Part shown: piece after piece, positions 7,851-14,764 of the stretch
How positions within the stretch are numbered: position 1 is the stretch's first letter
Layout: the number at the start of each line of letters is the position of its first letter
From: JBIKIW01 sp044361365
GTDB lineage: Bacteria > Patescibacteriota > JACMRA01
Length of the DNA: 64,000 nt
NCBI GenBank assembly: GCA_044361365.1
Contig: JBIKIW010000001.1
Coordinates: 1-64,000 of the forward strand
Direction: 5' to 3'
Translations under genes and position numbers: made by a program
The notes under the pieces: model-generated
The model's input: only the letters and a program-made list of their open reading frames with translations
Told to the model about the DNA's origin: nothing
Database searches by the model: none

Positions 7851-8417
7851 CTATTTTGAAGTATCTCTTTCCGAGTATTCATCTTCAACGGTATTTACCA
7901 GGATTTGCTCTCCAATTTTAATAAATCCTGGTACTTTCACAACTTTTCCAGTTTCAATGGTAGCATCTTTCATTACCCCTTGAACAGTATTTCCCTTATC
8001 TACATCTGCAGTAAGAATTACTTTATAAGAAATCTTAATAGGCAAATCGATACTTATAGGATTTTCGTTAAAATATATAATCGCAATCTCCAAACCTTCT
8101 TTAAGGTAATCAACTTTATCAGCCATAATACTACCAGGTATTTCTACAGTTTCATAGGTTTCAGACTCCATAAAACTAAGAACTTCTCCAGTTTTATACA
8201 TAAAAGTTGCCATTCTTTTGGCAAGATCTGCCTCTTCTACAGATTCTCCACTTTTGAAAGAGTAATCTACGTTATTACCGGTTATCAAGTTTTTCATAAC
8301 ACACTTCTTAACAGGTTTTCGTTGTTGCATTCTCAAAAAGTCACACTTTACAATCACACAAGGATTGTTATTAAACTGAACCACTTTACCCAGTTTAATT
8401 TCAGAAAAATCGAGCAT
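7851..8417 (-). CDS. efp: Translation elongation factor P
   Basis: The 188-residue protein has the three beta-barrel domains of EF-P, with a KOW-like N-terminal domain beginning MLDFSEIKLGKVVQF and ending in a C-terminal OB domain (GFIKIGEQILVNTVEDEYSERD). EF-P relieves ribosome stalling at polyproline. The domain I loop reads QQRKPVKK, where the conserved tip residue is normally modified; the local sequence differs from the E. coli PGKGQA type, so the modification pathway cannot be inferred. It converges with nrdR. The antisense frame across it is a shadow. Confidence 0.9.
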   Translation of the reverse strand: MLDFSEIKLGKVVQFNNNPCVIVKCDFLRMQQRKPVKKCVMKNLITGNNVDYSFKSGESVEEADLAKRMATFMYKTGEVLSFMESETYETVEIPGSIMADKVDYLKEGLEIAIIYFNENPISIDLPIKISYKVILTADVDKGNTVQGVMKDATIETGKVVKVPGFIKIGEQILVNTVEDEYSERDTSK

Positions 8418-8532
8418 AAATTAAATATAATTTAACTTATTTCAAAAGAGTTTGTTTTGTCAAAATATACCATGAATTAGGCTCGAATCGGCACCGTTTA
8501 GGCATGCTTAATAACTTATTTTTTATAACTGT

Positions 8533-8561
8533 TTGACAATCAACCAAGCTTTTCGTAGATT
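8533..8561 (+). promoter_or_regulatory. Promoter of tRNA-Ser
   Basis: TTGACA at 8533-8538, a 17-base spacer and TAGATT at 8556-8561 form a near-consensus sigma-70-type promoter. The mature tRNA begins 7 bases downstream. Confidence 0.7.
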
Positions 8562-8567
8562 ATATTT

Positions 8568-8655
8568 GGAAGTGTCGCCTAGTGGCCTATGGCGGCGGTC
8601 TTGAAAACCGCTTGGGCTTATACCCTCGTGAGTTCGAATCTCACCACTTCCGCCA
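8568..8655 (+). tRNA. tRNA-Ser (anticodon UGA)
   Basis: It folds as a class II tRNA: acceptor GGAAGTG/CACTTCC, anticodon stem GCGGT/ACCGC with loop CTTGAAA (anticodon TGA), a long variable arm, T-loop TTCGAAT, discriminator G and an encoded CCA. It reads UCA and, by wobble, other UCN codons. Confidence 0.95.
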
Positions 8656-8692
8656 TCTTTTTGATTTAAAAAGTCACTCTTATACAAAAAAT

Positions 8693-8956
8693 ATGAAAAC
8701 AAATAAAAAAATAAATCCCAATATTGCTATAATAGTTGTTTCTATTATTTTGATGATCGGTGTTCTAGTTTTAATAATTAGTTCAATTATCAGCAAGCAG
8801 GACACAGGAGGGTCAAGCTCTTCTTCAAAATCTTCTTTTTCTAGCTTTTCCACGTCTAGCGTTGGCACGAGTTCTTCTTTGTCGAAAAGTGAACCACCTA
8901 AGCCAAGTAGTACTCCTACTCCTCAAGTTTTGCCAAGTACTCAAAATTCAAATTAG
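8693..8956 (+). CDS. Small single-span membrane protein with Ser/Pro/Thr-rich tail
   Basis: I chose the ATG at 8693 because codons before it overlap the tRNA. The 87-residue product has a Lys-rich N-terminus, one hydrophobic span (about residues 10-32, IAIIVVSIILMIGVLVLIISSI) and an exposed tail made mostly of Ser, with Lys, Pro and Thr (for example PKPSSTPTPQVLP). The charge pattern predicts the tail is outside. Such tails may be glycosylated; a PMT-type mannosyltransferase is encoded at 46370. No family is recognised. It is followed by two more membrane proteins on the same strand. Confidence 0.5.
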   Translation: MKTNKKINPNIAIIVVSIILMIGVLVLIISSIISKQDTGGSSSSSKSSFSSFSTSSVGTSSSLSKSEPPKPSSTPTPQVLPSTQNSN

Positions 8957-9012
8957 CTTGACATCATTAAGTAATTGCTAGACTTCCTTCGCTTAATCTA
9001 ATAATTTTTTAT

Positions 9013-9507
9013 ATGTTCGAATCATTTTCAAAAGCTTACGAATCAATTTTTCGTGTGATTTTTATTATTTGGGTCTCGTTATGGGGGTTTATTAACCTAA
9101 TTAATTTGATAGTCCAATATGCCAATTTTTCCTCAATTTATGATGCTGGAGGTAACCAACTTGGTCTTTGGTGGGTAAATACAATTGGACATGTTTTAAC
9201 TATTACTTTTGGAGTTAGTTTGTTTGCTTTTATGCTTACAATTCCAAGCAAAATTAGAAAAGAAAAAACTGTCAGTAATGTAGGACTTATGGTTGCTTTG
9301 GTCATCTTTTACTACTTGTTTATTACAGTTATGAATATTGTAGCTAATCTACTTTTTGATCCAGGTAATTTTGCTAAATACTTTGCTTTTTCGACAGCTT
9401 GGTTATTGCCTAGTATAGTTTTGATGGTCTTCCATATTCTATATTTTGTGAATATCAATAAATACAATTTAGAGCTTGAAGAAAAGATGAAAACACATTC
9501 TAAATAA
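9013..9507 (+). CDS. Multi-span membrane protein, unknown function
   Basis: The 164-residue protein has four hydrophobic segments (about residues 12-35, 55-77, 90-112 and 122-146) and ends in a short charged helix (NLELEEKMKTHSK). No catalytic motif is visible. Its stop is 6 bases before the next gene, a membrane-anchored hydrolase, so they probably form one transcription unit. No function is assigned. Confidence 0.6.
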   Translation: MFESFSKAYESIFRVIFIIWVSLWGFINLINLIVQYANFSSIYDAGGNQLGLWWVNTIGHVLTITFGVSLFAFMLTIPSKIRKEKTVSNVGLMVALVIFYYLFITVMNIVANLLFDPGNFAKYFAFSTAWLLPSIVLMVFHILYFVNINKYNLELEEKMKTHSK

Positions 9508-9513
9508 TTCAAA

Positions 9514-10338
9514 ATGCTTACTAAATTCTTAATAGGGACAAAAGATTTTTTGTTTGATACTTGGTGGAAAACAATCATAACTTGGATTTTACTAATTGCC
9601 TTACTTTGGGTCGCAGCTTCTTTTTATTTACTTTCTCAAACTTCAACTTTAGTTTTTAATAACACTGTTAGTTGGGCTCCAGTTCCAAATATTGGATTTG
9701 AGCAAAATTATGTAAGAAACTCTAAAAACGAAAATATTTCACTTGCTTATTTTCCTAACTCAAACAAAAAAGAAGTTATTTTATATTTACATGGAAACGC
9801 AGGAAGAATCAATGATTTTTTCAAAGATTTAACTGCACAAGCTAACGTTTTATCACCAGCTTATACGGGTTATCATGAATCTGAAGGAGATCCAACTCCA
9901 GAAAAAGTCTATGAAACTGCCCGATTAGCCTACGATTGGCTTGTTAATGTAAAAGGTTATAAAGAAAATCAAATTACAATTCTAGGTCACTCTCTTGGTG
10001 GATCTCCATCAACTTACTTAGCTAGTATCAGACCACAAGCTAAAAGATTAGTATTAATAAACACCTTTAGTAGTATTCAGAGCATGTGTTTTAGAAGTTA
10101 TACAATTTTATGTGGTTTCACTGGTGGGGTTTTTAACTCTGCTGAAAATGCTAAAAAAGTGGAGATTCCAGTTAGACAATTTGGTTATAAAAACGACCTA
10201 ACAGTTCCTTTTGAAGAGGGAAAAACTTTATATACCTATTTTGAAAAAAGCCCAGATAAAAAGTTTATAGAATTAGATGAGTTTACTCATACTTTTCCTA
10301 ACTTTAAAAAAGTTTTTGCAGAGGTCAGCTTTAGTTAG
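9514..10338 (+). CDS. Membrane-anchored alpha/beta hydrolase (BEM46/ABHD13-like)
   Basis: The 274-residue protein has an N-terminal membrane span (about residues 19-42) followed by an alpha/beta-hydrolase domain. Visible elements are the oxyanion-hole strand LYLHGNAGR, nucleophile elbow GHSLGG (about residue 165), an acid in the RQFGYKNDLTVPF region and His in EFTHTFP near the C-terminus. The arrangement resembles BEM46/ABHD13 proteins, serine hydrolases of unclear substrate. The catalytic domain is probably outside the membrane. A strong terminator follows. Confidence 0.75.
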   Translation: MLTKFLIGTKDFLFDTWWKTIITWILLIALLWVAASFYLLSQTSTLVFNNTVSWAPVPNIGFEQNYVRNSKNENISLAYFPNSNKKEVILYLHGNAGRINDFFKDLTAQANVLSPAYTGYHESEGDPTPEKVYETARLAYDWLVNVKGYKENQITILGHSLGGSPSTYLASIRPQAKRLVLINTFSSIQSMCFRSYTILCGFTGGVFNSAENAKKVEIPVRQFGYKNDLTVPFEEGKTLYTYFEKSPDKKFIELDEFTHTFPNFKKVFAEVSFS

Positions 10339-10377
10339 TTTTTTAATCTTTGGTCAGACATTTTCCAATTAAGGCAG

Positions 10378-10406
10378 CCCTGAATTTATTTCAGGGTCTT
10401 TTTTTT
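10378..10406 (+). terminator. Intrinsic terminator
   Basis: Stem CCCTGAA/TTCAGGG with a 5-base loop is followed by a run of T broken by one C. It ends the membrane-protein and hydrolase operon on the plus strand before the convergent rsmF-like gene. Confidence 0.85.
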
Positions 10407-10441
10407 GGATTGAAGTAAAAAGTGAAGTAAGAGAGCTTTTA

Positions 10442-11818
10442 CTAATCAGCAATTCTTAACTCTTTAGGGTAAAAGGTGTTAATCCTTTTTTCGTTTACTT
10501 TTGCCCAAGATAAAGGTATATTTTGGTAAGTTAAAATAATCCAGTCACTCTTTGTGTGAACTTCTTGAATCATGAGACCATCGATTTCTAAGGTTTTACC
10601 TTGCATCACCTCAAGACTTTTTTGTTCACTAATTTCTAGGGTAGGGATGTTTTTATTTTGCTGACAGCATAACAAAGTTTGGTGATGAGGAACAAACTCT
10701 TTATGTCCAAAAGTACCCACTTTAAAGCTATATTTGTGAACTCTAAAGTCTAGTTCAAGAAATTTTAAAATATCTTTATGGTGCATTTTATTGATAGCCA
10801 AAACCTGATTATCCTTTTTATATAAGAAAAAGTTGTTTGTATTTTGAATAAACTTTGCCACTACTTCTAAGTCTTGTTTGTTTAGTTCTTTAAACACAAA
10901 CTCAGATTTTTTAGGCTTGAATTCATTCGTTAAAACCTTTTCAAGTCTAGCCTTTTTCTTGAAAATAGCAAAAGAAAACCCTTCACCATCAAGCTTGTGT
11001 GGTAACATTTTATAACACCCCTTTTGAAGGCTAAACAGATTCCACTCTTTATTAAATTCTAAATCAATTGCTTCTAATTCTGGGTATTTTTCTAGCAACC
11101 AAGTTGTGATATCTTCGTTTTCTATTTTGTTAAAAGTACAAGTTGAATAAACCAAATAACCACCAACTTCAATTGCTGGTAAAATATTTTCTAAAATTTC
11201 TTTTTGTCTGAGGGCATCCTTTTTAACCATTTCCAAAGACCAGTGATTCCACAAAAAAGCGTCTTTTCTAGCTAAACCTTCGCCACTACAAGGAGCATCG
11301 ACTAAAACACAGTCAAAAAACTCTCCAAGCCTTGAGAAATCCTGACCCTGATTTTGAGTTACTACAACATTAGAATTTCCCCATTTTTCGAGATTGTCGA
11401 TCAGCTTATGAACTCGTTTTGTAACCACTTCGTTGGCTATTAAAAGGCTTTCTGGGGTTATTCTGGCAAGGGCCAAAGTACTTTTTCCACCAGGACTAGC
11501 ACACAAATCTAAAACTTTTTTTGGCTGCAATTGGCTTAAAATTTCACCTAAAATCATGGAAGAAGGTTCTTGAGAATAAACCGCTCCTAAGTGCCAAAGT
11601 GGATCATTTTTGTAAGTTTTTTCAGGTAATACATACTCTGCATCTAGTGACCAAGGTACAGGATTTTTAAGAGTTGGTAAAATTTTATTTGGATTATAAC
11701 GAGTGGCTCTTTTGGAGGTTAATTTTAAGGATTCAATAAAGCTAAAAAACTCTTTTTTATCAGTAAAAATAGGTTCTACGGTGTTTATAAAATCTTGTGG
11801 TATTGGGGCTGTTTGCAT
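10442..11818 (-). CDS. rsmF: rRNA m5C methyltransferase (RsmF/NSUN family)
   Basis: The 458-residue protein has a RsmB/RsmF-type SAM methyltransferase core: DLCASPGGKS (SAM binding), VDAPCSGEG (motif IV with the PC catalytic Cys) and YSTCTFN (motif VI with the second Cys). The C-terminal part after about residue 290 resembles the RsmF PUA-like extension. The family methylates C5 of a cytosine in 16S rRNA. Length matches RsmF (about 470) better than RsmB. Its start faces the divergent glucosaminidase-like gene across a 70-base gap. Confidence 0.85.
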   Translation of the reverse strand: MQTAPIPQDFINTVEPIFTDKKEFFSFIESLKLTSKRATRYNPNKILPTLKNPVPWSLDAEYVLPEKTYKNDPLWHLGAVYSQEPSSMILGEILSQLQPKKVLDLCASPGGKSTLALARITPESLLIANEVVTKRVHKLIDNLEKWGNSNVVVTQNQGQDFSRLGEFFDCVLVDAPCSGEGLARKDAFLWNHWSLEMVKKDALRQKEILENILPAIEVGGYLVYSTCTFNKIENEDITTWLLEKYPELEAIDLEFNKEWNLFSLQKGCYKMLPHKLDGEGFSFAIFKKKARLEKVLTNEFKPKKSEFVFKELNKQDLEVVAKFIQNTNNFFLYKKDNQVLAINKMHHKDILKFLELDFRVHKYSFKVGTFGHKEFVPHHQTLLCCQQNKNIPTLEISEQKSLEVMQGKTLEIDGLMIQEVHTKSDWIILTYQNIPLSWAKVNEKRINTFYPKELRIAD

Positions 11819-11891
11819 AAATGAAAAATGTATAATAAAATCGTGTAGAAAGTTAAGATTTCAAACAAAATCAAAAAATCAAAGACAAAAA

Positions 11892-13628
11892 ATGTATCGA
11901 CCAAATACTTATAATCAAAACCCTAATTGGCAAGGCGACCCCTACAATCAAAATAATGGATATTACCCACCTCAAAATAATAATGGATACAATCCTTACC
12001 AAAATCATCCTAGTTTTCAACAATATTATCCTCAGAATTTATCTCAGCCTCAGCAGCAAAACAATTCTTTTAGAAACTTTAACCAACAACTACAACCTGC
12101 TTCAGTAATTACCCAAGAAGAGTTAATTGCTAATCATTTAGAGCAAACCAGAAAACAAAGAAAATACAGACAGGTTCCGATCAGAACTAAAGTGGTAGAA
12201 GATACACATCAAGAATTACAGCGAAGGCTTTTGGGCAAAGTGGTTGAAAAGTCAGCTAACTCAACTAACAGTAGTATTGTTCCTGTAAATATTTACGTTC
12301 ATAAAAATCAACCTGTAAGTCCTGTTCAAAGTGAAGCTAGGAAAGAGATTAAAACAAACCCATCTTTTAAAAATTCACAACCTTTTACCTCTCAGCAATC
12401 TGCTATTAATCCAACCTTAAACAACACTGATAATAAAAGTTTTGCTTCCAAGATTGAATCAGATAATGAAATTTTAAAATCTTTTAGTATTAAAAAGAAG
12501 CCCAATTTTTCAATTTATCAAAAAGATTTCGAACCGAACAAGGCTTCAGCCAAAACCTCTAAGGTTTCTCAAACTCATTCTAAATTTCCTAAAAAAATCT
12601 CAAAAAGAAGAACTAAAGTTGCTGCTATAATTTCTATTTTTTTGTTATCAGCTAGTATTTTTGGGATAAGCGGTTTTAGTTATTATCAAAAATTCTTTAA
12701 ACAAACACAACCAACAGTTGCTGGAGCTATGGAGGTAGCCAAGCCAAAAGTTGTTAATTATGATGAATACAAAACTTGGATCGAGTCTAAAAACGAAGGT
12801 AGCTTTTCTGAACCAGATTTAGATTTAGATAAAGATCAGCTTAGCAATTATGAAGAATTTTTAATTAGTTCAAATCCTATTTCAGCCAATACTTGTGATC
12901 CAAAAACAAGTGATAGTAAAAATTTGTTTCAACTTATAAACCCAGCTACTTGTAAGCCAATTGACTTGAAAGATGAAAACCAAGCTAAACTCTTCGGTAC
13001 TCTTTTGAGTGTTTCGGATAGTAGCCAGCGTTTTGTAGAAAGTTTTGTTGAAGATTCTAAAGCTAATTCTACAGTTACAAACAGTTCAGTTTTAGATTTA
13101 TTTGGTGTAAAAGAGTATTCTGAAATAGATAAAATTACCAACGAAAGTTTGGATCAAAAAGCCACTCAGGAAAACCTTAAGAAAGATTACTTAAAATCTA
13201 TTCAAAAAACTAAAGATTATATTGATAAGTACAGATCTTACGAAACATATGATAGAAATTATGATTCTCCAGTGCATCCAGCAGTGTATTTAGAAATGTC
13301 CATAAAGTACGGAACTCCACTTAAATACATGTTGGCCATTGCTCGTACTGAAAGTCGTTTTGGTACTGATAGATACACAAATAGTGGAGCCTTAACTAGA
13401 CCAGGTCAGTTTCAAAATATCTACTCCATGGGTCTTACTGATAGCGGAAGTAACTTTGGATTTATGGCTTGGGAAGAAGGGGTTGAGTCTTTTGGTAAGT
13501 GGTATAAGAAATTTCAAGACAGGGGTGTAGGGGATTGTAATAAATGGAGAATATATAATCCAAATGGTGACTATTGTTCCAAGATAGAAAATTTGGCTGC
13601 CGAGATTGAAGTTTTTTTAAAGTCTTAA
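11892..13628 (+). CDS. Membrane-anchored glucosaminidase/lysozyme-like protein with N/Q-rich cytoplasmic tail
   Basis: I chose the ATG at 11892 because earlier codons run antisense inside rsmF. The first 60 residues are extremely Asn/Gln/Pro/Tyr-rich. A basic linker leads to one transmembrane span at about 240-262. Outside is a DLDLDKDQLSNYEE segment that looks like a calcium-binding type-3 or EF-hand-like loop. The C-terminal 110 residues (MLAIARTESRFGTD, ...FGFMAWEEGVESFGKWY) match the Glu-containing core of glucosaminidase/lysozyme-like domains that cut peptidoglycan. It is probably a cell-wall remodelling enzyme facing the envelope. Confidence 0.65.
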   Translation: MYRPNTYNQNPNWQGDPYNQNNGYYPPQNNNGYNPYQNHPSFQQYYPQNLSQPQQQNNSFRNFNQQLQPASVITQEELIANHLEQTRKQRKYRQVPIRTKVVEDTHQELQRRLLGKVVEKSANSTNSSIVPVNIYVHKNQPVSPVQSEARKEIKTNPSFKNSQPFTSQQSAINPTLNNTDNKSFASKIESDNEILKSFSIKKKPNFSIYQKDFEPNKASAKTSKVSQTHSKFPKKISKRRTKVAAIISIFLLSASIFGISGFSYYQKFFKQTQPTVAGAMEVAKPKVVNYDEYKTWIESKNEGSFSEPDLDLDKDQLSNYEEFLISSNPISANTCDPKTSDSKNLFQLINPATCKPIDLKDENQAKLFGTLLSVSDSSQRFVESFVEDSKANSTVTNSSVLDLFGVKEYSEIDKITNESLDQKATQENLKKDYLKSIQKTKDYIDKYRSYETYDRNYDSPVHPAVYLEMSIKYGTPLKYMLAIARTESRFGTDRYTNSGALTRPGQFQNIYSMGLTDSGSNFGFMAWEEGVESFGKWYKKFQDRGVGDCNKWRIYNPNGDYCSKIENLAAEIEVFLKS

Positions 13629-13700
13629 TTTAAATCATTTTTAGGAATAAATTTGTTCTCTAAAATAGAGTTTTAATATAAGTATTTGAAAACTTTTTGC

Positions 13701-13730
13701 AAATAAAAAATTCCTCTAAATTAAGAGGAA
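13701..13730 (-). terminator. Intrinsic terminator (minus strand)
   Basis: On the minus strand, the hairpin TTCCTCT/AGAGGAA (plus-strand arms 13711-13717 and 13724-13730) is followed by TTTTTTATTT. It would end a transcript coming from tRNA-Ile and its degenerate copy, which implies the copy is transcribed. Confidence 0.7.
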
Positions 13731-13747
13731 AACATTTTGAATTTATT

Positions 13748-13835
13748 TGGTGGGTATGGGTGGATTTGAACCACCGACCAGTCGCTTTGCGACTCTGCTA
13801 CTTCGTATCAGGCAGACTTATGAGCTAAGTTCTGC
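13748..13835 (-). pseudogene. Degenerate tandem copy of tRNA-Ile with hairpin insertion
   Basis: The last 32 bases (T-arm, 3' acceptor strand and CCA) are identical to those of the complete tRNA at 13911-13986. A 33-base insertion (13780-13812) able to form two small hairpins (GTCGC/GCGAC and CTGaTAC/GTAgCAG) sits where the variable loop would be. Before it come TAAGTCTGC and TAGCTCA from the original tRNA, with the D-loop and the 5' half of the anticodon arm deleted. No 5' acceptor strand is present. It cannot be a normal tRNA. It could be an integration scar or a tRNA-like RNA. Confidence 0.65.
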
Positions 13836-13910
13836 TATTTATGGTCGAACAAAGTCCGATCCTTCTCAGCATTCACTTCGTTATGCTTTCTCTCAATCGC
13901 CACTTGGCTT

Positions 13911-13986
13911 TGGTGGGTATGGGTGGATTTGAACCACCGACCGCAGACTTATAAGATCTGTGCTCTAACCCCTGAGCTACATACCC
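13911..13986 (-). tRNA. tRNA-Ile (anticodon UAU)
   Basis: The 76-base cloverleaf is complete: acceptor GGGTATG/CATACCC, D-stem GCTC/GAGC, anticodon stem CAGAT/GTCTG with loop CTTATAA (anticodon TAT), T-arm GGTGG-TTCAAAT-CCACC, discriminator A and an encoded CCA. It reads AUA directly. Most bacteria read AUA with a CAU tRNA whose cytidine is changed to lysidine by TilS, so a UAU tRNA suggests a different AUA decoding route. Confidence 0.9.
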
Positions 13987-14064
13987 AAATCACATTAAAT
14001 CTGATCTAAGTTTCTAAAATCGGTCAAGTAAAACTGATTGTAGTTCAATTAATTTGGGTCAAAT

Positions 14065-14697
14065 TTACTCTTTTGTTTCTATATATTCAAACGGGAAAGG
14101 ATCTCCCCAATATCTTTGTCTGCTAAACACCCAATCTCGGAATTTAAAATTAATCTGCTTTTCACCCTTTCCAAGGTCAACCAATTTATTAGTAATTTTT
14201 TGCTTTGCTTCTTTTCCATCTAAACCACTAAACTCACCAGAGTCGAATAAAATTCCATATTTGGTAAAAATATCTCCATTTTTTAACTTTTCCTCACAGT
14301 TTTCTCTTGGCTTTCCGTCTTCACTAATAGTTTCTTTGAGAGGAATGTTGTATTTTAAAGCAAATTCTACGTCTCTTTCGTCGTGAGCATCTGCCATAAC
14401 TACCCCAGTTCCGTAATTAGCTAAAACAAAATCGGCAATCCAAACAGGAATTTTATCTCCTCGTAGTGGGTGTTTAACAAAACTACCTGTGAAGACTCCA
14501 GTTTTTTCTTTGTTAATTTGCCTCTCTCGTTCACTTTTGGCTTTGGCTTTTTGGATGTATTTTTCAACCTCTTGCCTAAATTCTGGTTTGGTTATCTCTA
14601 AAACCATCGGGTGTTCTGGAGCCATTACTAAAAATGTGGCTGCATAAATAGTATCAACTCGGGTAGTGAAAGTGGAAAGTTTGGTAGGTTTTGACAT
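14065..14697 (-). CDS. leuS: Leucyl-tRNA synthetase fragment: CP1 editing domain only
   Basis: The 210 residues align with the internal editing (CP1) domain of LeuRS. FTTRVDTIYAATF and APEHPMV are the T-rich and adenosine-binding parts, GTGVVMADAHDERD holds the editing Asp region, and the protein stops just after the return to the catalytic core at RDWVFSRQRYWG. Both the HIGH-containing N-terminus and the KMSKS/anticodon-binding C-terminus are missing; a stop lies 27 bases upstream of the ATG in frame. The usual MAVPAHDERD is shortened by one residue and lacks its Pro. It could be a remnant, a piece of a split enzyme (Aquifex LeuRS is naturally split in CP1) or a free-standing editing factor. 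Confidence 0.85.
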   Translation of the reverse strand: MSKPTKLSTFTTRVDTIYAATFLVMAPEHPMVLEITKPEFRQEVEKYIQKAKAKSERERQINKEKTGVFTGSFVKHPLRGDKIPVWIADFVLANYGTGVVMADAHDERDVEFALKYNIPLKETISEDGKPRENCEEKLKNGDIFTKYGILFDSGEFSGLDGKEAKQKITNKLVDLGKGEKQINFKFRDWVFSRQRYWGDPFPFEYIETKE

Positions 14698-14764
14698 ACA
14701 AAAGTCTTATTTATTGTAGAATTTCACAAGTATTTTGGTTAGTCAAACAGAGAAGAGTTATTTT

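Noticed and set aside
7905..8435. Long plus-strand open frame antisense to efp
   Set aside because: It is a shadow of the well-supported efp gene with no family motif and biased composition.
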